64,000 bases of DNA from Bacillota bacterium (GCA_023443285.1 JAEZVB010000111.1:17119-81118), one strand, 5' to 3'. Shown: positions 43,719-53,033, counted from the stretch's first letter. A program made the numbers and translations. The notes: generated from the sequence alone by a model not told the origin.

Positions 43719-43961
43719 ATGTGTGATGAACATGACCTTGAAATGACTGATGAAATCCCGGTGCTTTTTACTGATGATGTTGAACTCCTTGGAGACCGTT
43801 TGATGGATATTATTATTGCGATGGGCTTGCCTGAAGAGCAGACTAATGCAGTTCTTCGATTGATTAATGATGCAGTTGAAGAGCATCATCAAAACATTCT
43901 TGATACCTTCGAGGATACTATCGATATCGACAATGAAACTGACGAAGAAGAGGGTATATAG
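43719..43961 (+). CDS. small acidic protein, unknown function
   Basis: An 80-residue, strongly acidic protein (MCDEHDLEMTDEIPVLFTDD...) ending DIDNETDEEEGI, with a predicted helical middle (LGDRLMDIIIAMGLPEEQTNAVLRL). The frame is open from 43677, but GAGGAGTGG at 43703-43711 points to ATG 43719. It is divergent from lexA and followed by a clear terminator. No family is recognised. Confidence 0.65.
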   Translation: MCDEHDLEMTDEIPVLFTDDVELLGDRLMDIIIAMGLPEEQTNAVLRLINDAVEEHHQNILDTFEDTIDIDNETDEEEGI

Positions 43962-43970
43962 TTCTTGTAA

Positions 43971-43996
43971 AGCCGCAAAATTTGCGGCTTTTTTTG
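43971..43996 (+). terminator. Rho-independent terminator after the small acidic gene
   Basis: AGCCGCAAA pairs with TTTGCGGCT, then seven T. Confidence 0.9.
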
Positions 43997-44050
43997 TACG
44001 GTTATGGTATAAGGTGAAAGGAGAATGGACTAATAACGCACATAATTTAA

Positions 44051-44079
44051 TTGTGAGTTTATGGAAATAGTGTTACAAT
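44051..44079 (+). promoter_or_regulatory. sigma-A type promoter for the 173-residue Cys-rich gene
   Basis: TTGTGA (44051-44056), 17-base spacer, TACAAT (44074-44079). Confidence 0.6.
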
Positions 44080-44080
44080 G

Positions 44081-44146
44081 TACTCATAATGACTTTGTGA
44101 TTTTGCCGATTTCTTAGGTTTCATCCTCGTAAATTTATTATGAGTA
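44081..44146 (+). repeat. inverted repeat in the leader of the 173-residue gene
   Basis: TACTCATAAT (44081-44090) and ATTATGAGTA (44137-44146) are exact inverted copies 46 bases apart, starting at the expected transcription start. They could form a leader RNA stem or paired operator halves. Confidence 0.55.
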
Positions 44147-44171
44147 TAGACATTGAGAGGTATATTAGATT

Positions 44172-44693
44172 ATGTATATTGAAAAACGGAAGAATGGAAC
44201 GTTTTATTTAAAAAAAAGCGTATATAATCCTGATACCAAAATGCCTCAAAATACATCTATTTATCTTGGCTCAAATCCTGTACAGGCAAAAGATAAGCTA
44301 AAGAATCTTACGGACGATTCAGCACTGCTAGAACAAATACCTGATGTCTTCCCGTATGAGATTGAAATTGATAAGGCAATTAAGAATCTTCAAAAACTAA
44401 GTGATTTGCGGACTGAGGGTATAAATAGGCTAATTAAAGATTATTTAAATGACCTATTATACGCAAAACAATTCCTTCTTATAGCACAGGAAGGAACGGT
44501 AGTTCCTACTGTTGACTGTCCAGATTGTCGCTTTAAGAATGTAGGTTTTTGTGAGCATTTTAAACACCGGTTTCTGAGTGGAAACGGAAGATATAAAGAT
44601 GGCAAACCAGTACGATGTCTTGCCTGTGAATTGGAGAAGAACAAACCACCTCATGGTACAATTAAACTTCCTCGCGATTTCAGAACGCAATAA
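44172..44693 (+). CDS. Cys-rich protein, putative zinc-binding, unknown function
   Basis: A 173-residue protein that I do not recognise. The first 40 residues (YIEKRKNGTFYLKKSVYNPD, NTSIYLG) look like the beta-stranded start of some DNA-binding proteins. The middle is helical. The C-terminal part has VDCPDCRFKNVGFCEHFKH and VRCLACELEK, that is, two CxxC pairs and a further CxxH, a likely zinc site. GAGAGG precedes the ATG. It has its own promoter with an inverted repeat in the leader and lies just upstream of the LexA-box cluster of yneA, but on the far side of that promoter. Confidence 0.65.
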   Translation: MYIEKRKNGTFYLKKSVYNPDTKMPQNTSIYLGSNPVQAKDKLKNLTDDSALLEQIPDVFPYEIEIDKAIKNLQKLSDLRTEGINRLIKDYLNDLLYAKQFLLIAQEGTVVPTVDCPDCRFKNVGFCEHFKHRFLSGNGRYKDGKPVRCLACELEKNKPPHGTIKLPRDFRTQ

Positions 44694-44722
44694 AGTAGTT
44701 ACGGTATTCCCAATAAAACAAA

Positions 44723-44809
44723 CAAACATAAGTTCGAAAATTTAACCGAACATACTTGCGTAGAACATATGTACTATGCTAGAATGAAACAGAATCGAAC
44801 ATAAGTTCA
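44723..44809 (+). promoter_or_regulatory. cluster of four LexA-like boxes at the yneA promoter
   Basis: CAAACATAAGTTCG (44723-44736), CGAACATACTTGCG (44747-44760), AGAACATATGTACT (44762-44775) and CGAACATAAGTTCA (44796-44809). The first and last fit the LexA consensus best. A promoter, TTGCGT (44756-44761) with TAGAAT (44780-44785) at 18 bases, lies among them. Confidence 0.8.
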
Positions 44810-44826
44810 GCGAGGTGTGGTTAACA

Positions 44827-45090
44827 ATGCGAATTTTAATGATAATGCTTTTAGTTTTTTCCTTATTGCTAATTGGTCCTTTGGCTAATTCGAATGCAAC
44901 CTCTAGTTCTGTTGCTTATGAGACAATCTACGTTAAACCAGGCGATACTGTCTGGAAAATAGCTACTCAAACTAGCACTGATAAAGATGATATTCGAGAA
45001 AAGGTGTTTGCTATTAGGCAGTTAAATAAACTAAACAATAATGCCCAAGTATATCCTGGACAAGTCTTAAGGATACCGCGAAATAAATAG
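44827..45090 (+). CDS. yneA: YneA-like SOS cell-division inhibitor (membrane anchor + LysM)
   Basis: About 87 residues: an N-terminal hydrophobic segment (residues 1-20) and one LysM domain (YVKPGDTVWKIATQTSTDKD, QLNKLNNNAQVYPGQVLRIP). Size, layout, four LexA boxes upstream and proximity to lexA match Bacillus YneA, which delays septation during DNA damage. The start is ATG 44827, with GAGG at 44812-44815; the in-frame GTG 44815 overlaps that site and is less likely. It converges on htpG. Confidence 0.85.
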   Translation: MRILMIMLLVFSLLLIGPLANSNATSSSVAYETIYVKPGDTVWKIATQTSTDKDDIREKVFAIRQLNKLNNNAQVYPGQVLRIPRNK

Positions 45091-45212
45091 AATGAGACTA
45101 ATAGCTGCTTTATAAAGAAAACACGGCTTGCGCCGAGCCTATGGCGAAAGCGGAAGTCGATGTTGCGCTTATCCTGTATTTAAGAAAGCTATGCTTTTTG
45201 TTAGCAAAAGAA

Positions 45213-45250
45213 AAATCGCCTGGCGGGAATTCCGTCAGGCGATTTCTTTT
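45213..45250. terminator. terminator between yneA and htpG
   Basis: AAATCGCCTG pairs with CAGGCGATTT, flanked by A-rich and T-rich runs; it can act for both converging genes. Confidence 0.8.
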
Positions 45251-47210
45251 ACTTTGCGCTACGAGCCATTAGACTGGCTAATTTATTGGCAAAACTGATG
45301 GGGTCATCAGGAGTAATTCCTTCCATGAGTAATGCTTGTCCATACAGTAGATCGCAATAATCTTTAAATGAGTCAGATTCAGGAGCTGTCTGAAAAAGAT
45401 TCTTTAGTGCGCCAAATATCTCGTGATCAGGGTTAATTTCAAGAATCCGGCTAGCTTTATACATGCTTTTATTCATTTCGGATAATATTTGTTCCATAGA
45501 CAAACTAATGCCGCTATCATCGCTAACCAGGCAAACGGCACTTGATTTTAAGCGATTACTGATTTTAACGTCAGCTACTTTGCCTGTTAAATGTTCTTTA
45601 ATGGCCTTAATCAGTGGCTCATTCTCTTTTGCTAATGCTTCACTATCCTTTTTCGCATCAGGGGAGTCAATATCGTTAATATCTAGGTTGCCGCGACTGA
45701 CTGATTGAAACTTTTTACCCTCATATTCTTGTAAGGCATCAATAGCAAATTCATCTACCCGGTCAAAAAGATATAGCACTTCAATATTTTTTTCGCGTAA
45801 TAATTCCATTTGAGGCAAGCGCTCTACAGCGGAGCGATCTTTGCCTGTTGCATAGTAGATTACTTTTTGGTTTTCCGGCATGCGTTTAGTGTAATCTTCC
45901 AGAGTAGTTAGCTCTTCATTTGTATGAGAGGAAGCAAACAGTAGTAAATTCTTTAATTTATCACGGCTTTGGTACTCGGAATAAATACCAGTTTTGATAG
46001 CTCTGCCGTATTCCTGCCAAAATTTTTCGTATTTGGGACGATCCTTTGCTAACATGGTTTCTAGTGTTTTTAAGATGCTTTTTTCCAAATTCTTGCCAAC
46101 TAGTTTTAGCTGTTGACTTTGCTGGAGAAGTTCACGGGAGATATTGAGAGAAAAGTCGGGGGAATCGACTAAACCGCGAACAAAACGTAAATAGTCTGGC
46201 AGAAGATCTTGACAATTATCCATAATAAAGACATTTTTTGAATATAGTCGGATGCCTGTCGTAGATTCTCGCTGGTAAAAGTCAAAAGGTGCATGGGCAG
46301 GTAGATATAGGAGACTGATATACTCTACAGTACCTTCGACCTTGGAATGGATAATTTCCAAGGGATTTTCCCAATCATGAAATAGATTTTTATACAGCTG
46401 ATAATATTCGTCCTGGGTGATGTCATTTTTATTTTTAGTCCAGAGGGGAGCCATTGAGTTGAGCGTACGAACTTCTATAGTCTCGGTGGGCGGAGCATCT
46501 TCTATTACTTTGCCATCCGCATCAAGCGGTTTTTCCTTTTTAACAACATTCATCTTAATGGGGTAGCGGATGTAGTCGGAATACTTCTTGATCAGGTTTT
46601 GCAGAATATAGTTGTTGAGGAAGTTTTCATCAGAATGTTCGGCAGAGCGATACTCTTCTTTAAGGGTTAAGATGATAGTTGTACCACGAGAATCTTTATT
46701 ACACTCTTCAATTGTATAAGTGCCATCACCGTTTGACTCCCAACGAATGCCCTTAGCCTGACCGGGGGCACGGGTAAGTATGGTAACTTTTTCTGCCACC
46801 ATGAAGGCCGAGTAGAAGCCAACTCCAAATTGACCTATTAATTCAGCATCAGTCACTGCACCGGCAGTTTTTACTTTATCAAGAAAGGCTTTGGTGCCAG
46901 ATTTGGCAATTGTACCGATGTTCTCCACGACTTCTGTAAAGGTCATACCCATGCCATTGTCAGAAATCGTGAGAGTGTTGGTGTTTTCATCAGGAAGAAT
47001 AAAAATTTCAAACTCAGTGTTGTCTTCAAGCAAGTCGGGATTAGTTAATGCCTCAAAGCGAATTTTATCAATAGCATCTGAGGCGTTAGAAATTAGCTCT
47101 CGGAGAAATATCTCCCGGTTTGTATAAATCGAGTGAATCATTAGATCCAGTAACTGCTTGGTCTCAGCCTGGAATTCTTTTGTTTGTTTAGTGATTGTTT
47201 CGTGAGACAT
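45249..47210 (-). CDS. htpG: molecular chaperone HtpG (Hsp90)
   Basis: A 653-residue Hsp90 ATPase. The N-terminal ATP-binding motifs are NREIFLRELISNASDAIDK, ISDNGMGMT, IAKSGTKAF and QFGVGFYSAFMVA. The middle domain includes ESTTGIRLYSKNVFI and SPDFSLNISRELLQ. GGGAGG precedes the ATG at 47210. A consensus promoter and a perfect CIRCE element upstream indicate HrcA control. Confidence 0.96.
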   Translation of the reverse strand: MSHETITKQTKEFQAETKQLLDLMIHSIYTNREIFLRELISNASDAIDKIRFEALTNPDLLEDNTEFEIFILPDENTNTLTISDNGMGMTFTEVVENIGTIAKSGTKAFLDKVKTAGAVTDAELIGQFGVGFYSAFMVAEKVTILTRAPGQAKGIRWESNGDGTYTIEECNKDSRGTTIILTLKEEYRSAEHSDENFLNNYILQNLIKKYSDYIRYPIKMNVVKKEKPLDADGKVIEDAPPTETIEVRTLNSMAPLWTKNKNDITQDEYYQLYKNLFHDWENPLEIIHSKVEGTVEYISLLYLPAHAPFDFYQRESTTGIRLYSKNVFIMDNCQDLLPDYLRFVRGLVDSPDFSLNISRELLQQSQQLKLVGKNLEKSILKTLETMLAKDRPKYEKFWQEYGRAIKTGIYSEYQSRDKLKNLLLFASSHTNEELTTLEDYTKRMPENQKVIYYATGKDRSAVERLPQMELLREKNIEVLYLFDRVDEFAIDALQEYEGKKFQSVSRGNLDINDIDSPDAKKDSEALAKENEPLIKAIKEHLTGKVADVKISNRLKSSAVCLVSDDSGISLSMEQILSEMNKSMYKASRILEINPDHEIFGALKNLFQTAPESDSFKDYCDLLYGQALLMEGITPDDPISFANKLASLMARSAK

Positions 47211-47243
47211 TACAAACCTCCCATATCATCGAAAATTCTTTTG

Positions 47244-47270
47244 TTAGCACTCTTGGTAGTTGAGTGCTAA
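47244..47270. promoter_or_regulatory. CIRCE operator of htpG (HrcA binding site)
   Basis: TTAGCACTC, nine bases, GAGTGCTAA: an exact match to the CIRCE consensus, positioned just downstream of the predicted htpG transcription start. Confidence 0.95.
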
Positions 47271-47280
47271 CGCTATTTAA

Positions 47281-47309
47281 ATAATAACGAAAATAATTCA
47301 TAAAATCAA
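47281..47309 (-). promoter_or_regulatory. sigma-A promoter of htpG
   Basis: On the minus strand, TTGATT (47309-47304), 17-base spacer, TATTAT (47286-47281). Confidence 0.7.
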
Positions 47310-47405
47310 ATATTCGATAATATAAAATTGGCAGATACTAGCGTATTTCTACCAATCATGCAAAATATCTCCTGTTTTTGTAGCGTAGCAAATTTTTTCT
47401 CGGCT

Positions 47406-48674
47406 TTACTCTTGCTCACTTTCATACTGTCCTACCATAAGAGCAGCATCTACTGAGGGCAGTTGTTCTACGTCCTTAAGTTTCCGCTCAATGGCTCTGG
47501 TGCGCACCGCGGCAGCGTCAATTTGTTTGCTGGCTTGATCAAGTTTTTCTTTGGTTTTTATGAGAACATCACCGAACTTCCCAAACTCTGTTTTTACAGC
47601 GCCCAAAAGGCTCCAGACTTCACTTGAGCGTTTTTCAATAGCCAAAGTCCGAAACCCCATTTGCAGACTGTTGAGCAATGCCGCCAACGTAGTTGGCCCA
47701 GTAATGCTAATACGATATTCCCGCTGTAAGCTGTCACACAATCCCGGGCGTCGTAATACTTCGGCATATAGTCCTTCAACCGGCAAAAACATAATAGCAA
47801 AATCAGTAGTATTGGGTGGATCAATGTACTTGTCTCTGATGGTTTTAGCTTCTTGACGAATCCTGGTCTCTAAACTAGCCGCAGCTGTAGCGGCTAGTTC
47901 GGCATTAGCTGTATCCTGCGCCTCTAAAAGCTTTAGGTAGTCTTCCTGGGGAAACTTGGCGTCAATAGGTAGCCAAACGGTAGTCTCTTTACTGCTTTTG
48001 CCTGGTAAACTTATCGCGAATTCTACTCGGTCCTGACTGCCGCGCTTTGTTGCCACATTAGCGGCGTATTGCTCTGGGGTGAGTACTTGTTCTAGCAGTG
48101 ACGCCAGCTGCATTTCACCCCAAATGCCACGGGTTTTAATATTGGACAGGACTTTTTTTAGATCTCCAACTCCTAATGCGAGTTGCTGCATTTCGCCCAG
48201 CCCTTTGTGCACTTGTTCCAGGCGTTCGCTTACAAGCTGAAACGACTCACCTAAACGTTTTTCCAACGTTGCATGCAGTTTTTCATCCACAGTTGCCCGC
48301 ATGCTTTCGAGTTTTCTGCTGTTATCATTTTGAATATCTGTGAGTTTTACCTCGATTGTTTCGCGGAGCTTGTCGAGTTTTTGCTCATTTATTTGGACTA
48401 GACGAGTAAATCTTTGGTCATTGCTATTAGTAAATTCATGTAACTGCCCTGCGAGTTCTTCCCGCAATATTCTAATATTAAAAGTTAGTTCCTGGCGATT
48501 TTTTCCCAATTCGTCGCGGAGTGTTGTGTCAAGGCGTTCTTGATTGTAAGCAAGTTGCTTCAACGGTGTCAAATCAGAGCTCCCAGACTTATTAATCTTT
48601 ATTAGCAGCAGTAAGAGTAGGCCAGCGTTAGCTATGAGTAGAAACAGAATAATTGCAGAAAATATGTCATTCAT
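47406..48674 (-). CDS. rmuC: DNA recombination protein RmuC
   Basis: A 422-residue protein with an N-terminal transmembrane helix (residues 4-25), a long coiled coil (about 40-165) and the RmuC nuclease-like domain (GIWGEMQLASLLEQVLTPEQYA, LPIDAKFPQEDYLKL, FLPVEGLYAEVLRRPGL, ITGPTTLAALLNSLQMGF). RmuC proteins limit rearrangements at inverted repeats; the mechanism is unclear. The gene is on the same strand as htpG, about 200 bases upstream of it and outside the CIRCE-controlled unit. Confidence 0.92.
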   Translation of the reverse strand: MNDIFSAIILFLLIANAGLLLLLLIKINKSGSSDLTPLKQLAYNQERLDTTLRDELGKNRQELTFNIRILREELAGQLHEFTNSNDQRFTRLVQINEQKLDKLRETIEVKLTDIQNDNSRKLESMRATVDEKLHATLEKRLGESFQLVSERLEQVHKGLGEMQQLALGVGDLKKVLSNIKTRGIWGEMQLASLLEQVLTPEQYAANVATKRGSQDRVEFAISLPGKSSKETTVWLPIDAKFPQEDYLKLLEAQDTANAELAATAAASLETRIRQEAKTIRDKYIDPPNTTDFAIMFLPVEGLYAEVLRRPGLCDSLQREYRISITGPTTLAALLNSLQMGFRTLAIEKRSSEVWSLLGAVKTEFGKFGDVLIKTKEKLDQASKQIDAAAVRTRAIERKLKDVEQLPSVDAALMVGQYESEQE

Positions 48675-48854
48675 ATGTTACACCATCCCTTAAGTAATTA
48701 GCTTTTTCTATTCAAGACCAATAAAGGCAAATCCTTTTGGTTAGATAGAATTTTTACTGTTATATGCTTTTGTGAATAAAGCAGGAGTTCTTTTGTCATT
48801 ACTAGAAAATACCATTAACAGTTTTAACAGGTTGACTTTGCGAGGAGGGTTTGT

Positions 48855-50111
48855 ATGTCTAATAATGAGCAAATAATTAACCAAACAATTGACAAGTATG
48901 AGCAGTATATTAATCCAGCAATGGCTAAACTTTTCCGCTTTATGGGATTATCTACCATTGAATGGGAAGCCGAGGGTAGTGTTATCCGGGATATTGATGG
49001 CAAAGAATATATCGATTGTCTGGGTGGCTACGGAGTTTTTAGCTTGGGTCACCGCCATCCCAAAGTAATTGAAGCTGTTAAGAAACAACTTGACTTCATG
49101 CCACTGTCGAGTAAGGTGTTGTTTGATAAACCTATGGCTGACTTAGCGGAACTCTTGGCCGAAATAATGCCAGGCGACCTACAATATAGTTTTATTGTTA
49201 ACAGTGGAACTGAGGCGGTAGAAGGGAGCCTCAAGCTAGCAAGGGTTCATACTGGCCGTAATAAGTTTGTCGCTACCACCAATTCATTTCATGGTAAAAC
49301 CCTGGGGGCTTTAAGTGCTACTGGGCGTGAGATGTTCAGAGAACCCTTTCAACCGCTGCTTACGGGGTTTAGTCATGTGCCCTTTGGCGAGATTGATGCA
49401 TTAAGCAAAGTTGTGGATAATGAGACAGCCGCTGTCATTATTGAACCCATTCAAGGCGAAGGCGGGATAATTGTTCCACCTGATAGTTATTTGCAAGCTG
49501 TACGCGATATCTGTGATAAAAAGGGAGCCTTGTTAATTTGTGATGAAGTACAAACTGGTTTAGGCCGCACTGGTAAGATGTTTGCGGTTGAGCACTCGGG
49601 TGTAGTGCCTGATATCATGGCTACCGCCAAAGCGTTAGGCGGTGGAGTTATGCCAATTGGCGCTTTTACGGCGCGTCCCAAGGTCTGGGATAAGTACATT
49701 ACCAGCCCATTTTTACATACTTCAACCTTCGGTGGCAACCCGCTGGCCTGTGCAGCCGCTATTGCCGCTATCGGCGTTATCCGCGATGAAGAGTTAAGCC
49801 AAAGGGCTGAACAAAGTGGCCGCTATTTTATTGATAGGCTTTCTGAATTAGCTAAGACATACCCTGCGGTGATTGCCCAAGTACGTGGTAAGGGTCTCAT
49901 GATTGGTATAGAATTGACCAAAGAAGGTATTGGGGGATTAATTTTATCAGAAATGATAGATAAAGGTGTTTTGATAGCATATACACTTAACAATCCAAAA
50001 GTGATGCGGATTGAGCCGCCGCTTATCATTGCGCAGCAACAGATTGACTATGTTATTGCTGCTTTGTCAAGCGCGCTAGCAAAAGCTCAGGATATGCTGG
50101 ATGACCTGTAA
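48855..50111 (+). CDS. class III aminotransferase, putrescine/acetylornithine type
   Basis: A 418-residue PLP enzyme. Features are DIDGKEYIDCLGGYGVFSLGH, FIVNSGTEAVEGSLKLAR, FHGKTLGALSATG, VIIEPIQGEGG, CDEVQTGLGRTGKMFAVEH and the PLP lysine in ATAKALGGGVMPIGAF. The overall sequence is nearest to putrescine aminotransferases (PatA/YgjG) and acetylornithine aminotransferases; substrate cannot be fixed from sequence. CGAGGAGGG precedes the ATG. A SRPBCC gene follows after 36 bases. Confidence 0.85.
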   Translation: MSNNEQIINQTIDKYEQYINPAMAKLFRFMGLSTIEWEAEGSVIRDIDGKEYIDCLGGYGVFSLGHRHPKVIEAVKKQLDFMPLSSKVLFDKPMADLAELLAEIMPGDLQYSFIVNSGTEAVEGSLKLARVHTGRNKFVATTNSFHGKTLGALSATGREMFREPFQPLLTGFSHVPFGEIDALSKVVDNETAAVIIEPIQGEGGIIVPPDSYLQAVRDICDKKGALLICDEVQTGLGRTGKMFAVEHSGVVPDIMATAKALGGGVMPIGAFTARPKVWDKYITSPFLHTSTFGGNPLACAAAIAAIGVIRDEELSQRAEQSGRYFIDRLSELAKTYPAVIAQVRGKGLMIGIELTKEGIGGLILSEMIDKGVLIAYTLNNPKVMRIEPPLIIAQQQIDYVIAALSSALAKAQDMLDDL

Positions 50112-50147
50112 GTTTGCACAGGAACTATAGAAGTGGAGGAATAAACT

Positions 50148-50588
50148 ATGCCATATGTAGAAGTTTCGTTGCCTATTAACGCTGAGCGCAGCCAAATTTA
50201 CCCGATTTTAAAAGATATGGAAAAATATCCGGAGTTTATGGCTGACTTGGTTAGCGTAGCAGTTATAGAACGAAAAGACAACACAACTATAACTAAATGG
50301 GTATCCAATGTGGATGGCCGAATTATCAAGTGGACTGAGCTTGATAATTTTGATGATAACAATATGCATATTAGCTATAAACAAATTGAGGGCGACCTGA
50401 AAAAGTTTGAAGGCGAATGGATATTAACACCGGTTGCTGGTGGCACGGAGATTAAATTAACGGTTGATTTTGAATTTGGTATCCCGATGATTGCGGGATT
50501 GCTTAATCCGATCCTTAAGAGGAAGGTACGTGACAACAGTATGAATATGTTGACTGCCATCAAGGAACGCATGGAAAATCAGGCTTAA
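50148..50588 (+). CDS. SRPBCC / polyketide cyclase-like protein
   Basis: A 146-residue protein of the START/Bet v1 fold: PYVEVSLPINAERSQIYPIL, DMEKYPEFMADLVSV, and a beta-rich core ending in GGTEIKLTVDFEFGIP. Such proteins bind hydrophobic ligands (COQ10/aromatase group); the ligand is unknown. GTGGAGGA precedes the ATG, and the short distance from the aminotransferase suggests cotranscription. Confidence 0.75.
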   Translation: MPYVEVSLPINAERSQIYPILKDMEKYPEFMADLVSVAVIERKDNTTITKWVSNVDGRIIKWTELDNFDDNNMHISYKQIEGDLKKFEGEWILTPVAGGTEIKLTVDFEFGIPMIAGLLNPILKRKVRDNSMNMLTAIKERMENQA

Positions 50589-50739
50589 ACGCTTATTGTT
50601 AATTATAAGTAAATGACTTATAATTAATATTGTATTCAGTAAAAGAAATGGAGGAGCGATGTCATCTTTAGCTAGCGTGGAATAGTTAAGACTGTAGTGT
50701 TTAATATAGAACAACACAATACGTTATGGAGGTGTCTTA

Positions 50740-51606
50740 ATGAACACGCTTAAGACTACTGTTTTACTTGCTGCACTAACAGGTTTGCTAATGGCAGTTG
50801 GAGCCTTTTTTGGCGGCACAAAAGGCATGACTTTCATGTTTGTTATTTCGATTTTGATGAATTTTGCCAGTTATTGGTTTAGTGATAAAATTGTACTCAA
50901 TATGTATGGTGCGCAGGCAGTTACGCCTCAAGATGCACCGGATTTAATCCGTATGGTAAGTAATTTGGCGCAAAAAGCCAAGATGCCAATGCCCAAGGTT
51001 TATATTATCAATACAGAAGTCCCTAACGCTTTTGCAACAGGTCGCGATCCTGAACATGCGGCTGTAGCTGTAACAACAGGAATCATGCGAGCGCTCAATT
51101 ATGAAGAACTAGAAGGTGTAGTTGCTCACGAATTATCTCATATCAAAAATCGTGATACGCTGATTAGTACCATTGTTGCCAGCATAGCAGGCGTCATCAC
51201 AATGATTGCAAATATTGCACAATGGTCGGCTATTTTCGGCTTTGGTCGCAGTGATGATGAAGAAGGCGGTATCGGCGGCATCCTTGAGTTTGTCTTCCTG
51301 GTAGTGTTGGCGCCACTCGCGGCTACACTCATTCAGCTTGGTGTCTCGCGGTCGCGCGAATATCTGGCTGATCAAACGGGAGGAGCCATGTCTGGCAATC
51401 CATTAGCATTAGCTAGTGCTCTCAAAAAGATTGAATACTTTGCGCAGCATCGGGTAATGGCTGAAGCTACGCCGGCCACTTCGCATCTCTTTATTGTTAA
51501 TCCGTTTAGTGGCGCTGGCGGCATGATGGTTAGCCTATTTAGCACACACCCTTCAACAGCTGCTAGAGTAGCTAAATTGGAAGAACAAGCTGGAAAATTA
51601 AGATAG
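50740..51606 (+). CDS. htpX: membrane metalloprotease HtpX
   Basis: An M48 zinc protease of 288 residues that degrades misfolded membrane proteins. It has two N-terminal transmembrane helices (about 7-25, 30-50), the zinc motif VVAHELSHIKNRD (HExxH), two further transmembrane helices around residues 145-165 and 180-200, and SREYLADQTGG with the third metal ligand. GGAGGTG precedes the ATG. A terminator follows at 51619. Confidence 0.94.
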   Translation: MNTLKTTVLLAALTGLLMAVGAFFGGTKGMTFMFVISILMNFASYWFSDKIVLNMYGAQAVTPQDAPDLIRMVSNLAQKAKMPMPKVYIINTEVPNAFATGRDPEHAAVAVTTGIMRALNYEELEGVVAHELSHIKNRDTLISTIVASIAGVITMIANIAQWSAIFGFGRSDDEEGGIGGILEFVFLVVLAPLAATLIQLGVSRSREYLADQTGGAMSGNPLALASALKKIEYFAQHRVMAEATPATSHLFIVNPFSGAGGMMVSLFSTHPSTAARVAKLEEQAGKLR

Positions 51607-51618
51607 AAACAAATTCAA

Positions 51619-51662
51619 AAAAGAAGTTGCTAGTTAGCCAAGCTATCTAGTGACTTCTTTTA
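51619..51662 (+). terminator. terminator after htpX
   Basis: AAAGAAGT-TG-CTAG pairs with CTAG-TG-ACTTCTTT across an internal loop, ending in a T-run. Confidence 0.65.
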
Positions 51663-51793
51663 CTATAACCTGTGGAGCGAAAATTCTTCTAAAAATTTGT
51701 ACTTAAAATTTGTACTTAGAAAAAGGGCTTTGCAGGATATGAGTTAAGAGGTATGGAAAAAATATACTAGTTTTAAATTCAAGGAGGTTGGCC

Positions 51794-52558
51794 ATGAAAA
51801 TAGTAAGATTTGAAATTGACAATATGATTCGTTATGGCATGTTAGCAGCAGATAACCAGATTCATGTGCTAAATGGCGATGTTTTTAACAATACCTTCAC
51901 TGAAACTGGTGAAAGACTAGCTATGGGAACCGTGAATTTGTTAGCTCCATGTGTGCCCAGCAAGGCAGTCTGCATTGGGCTTAATTATCACGATCATGCG
52001 CGCGAAATGAATCTTACGCTGCCTGAGGAACCGCTCATCTTTCTTAAGCCGTCATCAGCATTAAATCATCCTGATGGCGCTATCGAGTATCCAGTCATCT
52101 CTAACAACCTCCATTATGAAGGTGAATTGGCCATTGTAATCAAGAAAGAAGCCCGTAAAGTACCTGTCGCAGCGGCAGGCGAGTATGTCTTGGGTTATAC
52201 CTGTGCTAATGATGTTACCGCCCGCGATATTCAGATGAAGGATGGTCAATGGACGCGTGGCAAGTCATTTGATACTTTTCTACCATTAGGACCTTGCATT
52301 GAGACTGAACTAGATCCTCATAATACAGCTATTCGACTATTGCTTAATGGCGAAGTGAAGCAGTCTTCTAACACGTCTAACCTGATATTTAATGTTCCTG
52401 AAATAGTGTCTTTCATTAGCCAAGTTATGACTTTGTATCCAGGTGATGTCATCTTGACAGGTACACCTTCTGGCGTAGGTCCTATGCAGGTTGGCGATAC
52501 TGTTACCGTTGAGATTGAAGGTATTGGTATATTGAATAACAGTATTGTGGCTGGCTGA
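51794..52558 (+). CDS. fumarylacetoacetate hydrolase family protein
   Basis: A 254-residue FAH-superfamily enzyme: [37 protein letters not shown] (with the Glu metal ligands), [25 protein letters not shown] and [13 protein letters not shown]. Family members are hydrolases, isomerases or oxaloacetate decarboxylases; the short length and motifs fit the acylpyruvase/oxaloacetate group, but the reaction is not certain. AAGGAGG is seven to eight bases before ATG 51794. It ends 22 bases before ndk. Confidence 0.85.
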   Translation: MKIVRFEIDNMIRYGMLAADNQIHVLNGDVFNNTFTETGERLAMGTVNLLAPCVPSKAVCIGLNYHDHAREMNLTLPEEPLIFLKPSSALNHPDGAIEYPVISNNLHYEGELAIVIKKEARKVPVAAAGEYVLGYTCANDVTARDIQMKDGQWTRGKSFDTFLPLGPCIETELDPHNTAIRLLLNGEVKQSSNTSNLIFNVPEIVSFISQVMTLYPGDVILTGTPSGVGPMQVGDTVTVEIEGIGILNNSIVAG

Positions 52559-52580
52559 GAAAGGAGAGGGGGATAATTGT

Positions 52581-53033
52581 ATGAATGATACTGTTGAAAG
52601 AACCTTGGTGCTGTTAAAACCAGATGCTATCCAAAGAAAACTATGCGGCGAAATTATCCAACGGTTTGAACGAAAAGGTCTATTGCTTTTTGCGCTTAAA
52701 TTACTTCAATTAACTCCTGAAATGGCTGCTAGTCATTATGCCGAGCATGTTGGCAAACCATTTTATCCATCTCTTATCGAATTTATTACTTCCGGTCCAG
52801 TAGTAGCCATGGTGCTCGCCGGGCCGAATGCCGTCAAAATAGTGAGAACAATGATGGGTTCTACTAACCCTGTTGATGCATTGCCTGGAACCATTCGTGG
52901 CGACTATGCTAAGGTTATGTCCTATAATGTTGTCCATGGTTCTGATAGTGCAGCTAGTGCTGCACGGGAAATCGCTATTTATTTTGCGGAAAAGGAAATT
53001 ATTCAGAATTACTTGGAGGATTGCTATGAGTAA
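52581..53033 (+). CDS. ndk: nucleoside diphosphate kinase
   Basis: A 150-residue NDK that balances NTP pools through a phosphohistidine. It has [38 protein letters not shown]-type [18 protein letters not shown] and the active-site histidine in YNVVHGSDS. The frame is open from 52545; AGGAGAGGGGG favours ATG 52581, which begins [16 protein letters not shown]. It overlaps the next start by eight bases. Confidence 0.95.
   Translation: MNDTVERTLVLLKPDAIQRKLCGEIIQRFERKGLLLFALKLLQLTPEMAASHYAEHVGKPFYPSLIEFITSGPVVAMVLAGPNAVKIVRTMMGSTNPVDALPGTIRGDYAKVMSYNVVHGSDSAASAAREIAIYFAEKEIIQNYLEDCYE

Noticed and set aside
43867..44070. Plus-strand 67-codon frame overlapping the small acidic gene.
   Set aside because: It runs through a clear terminator hairpin and has no start signal.
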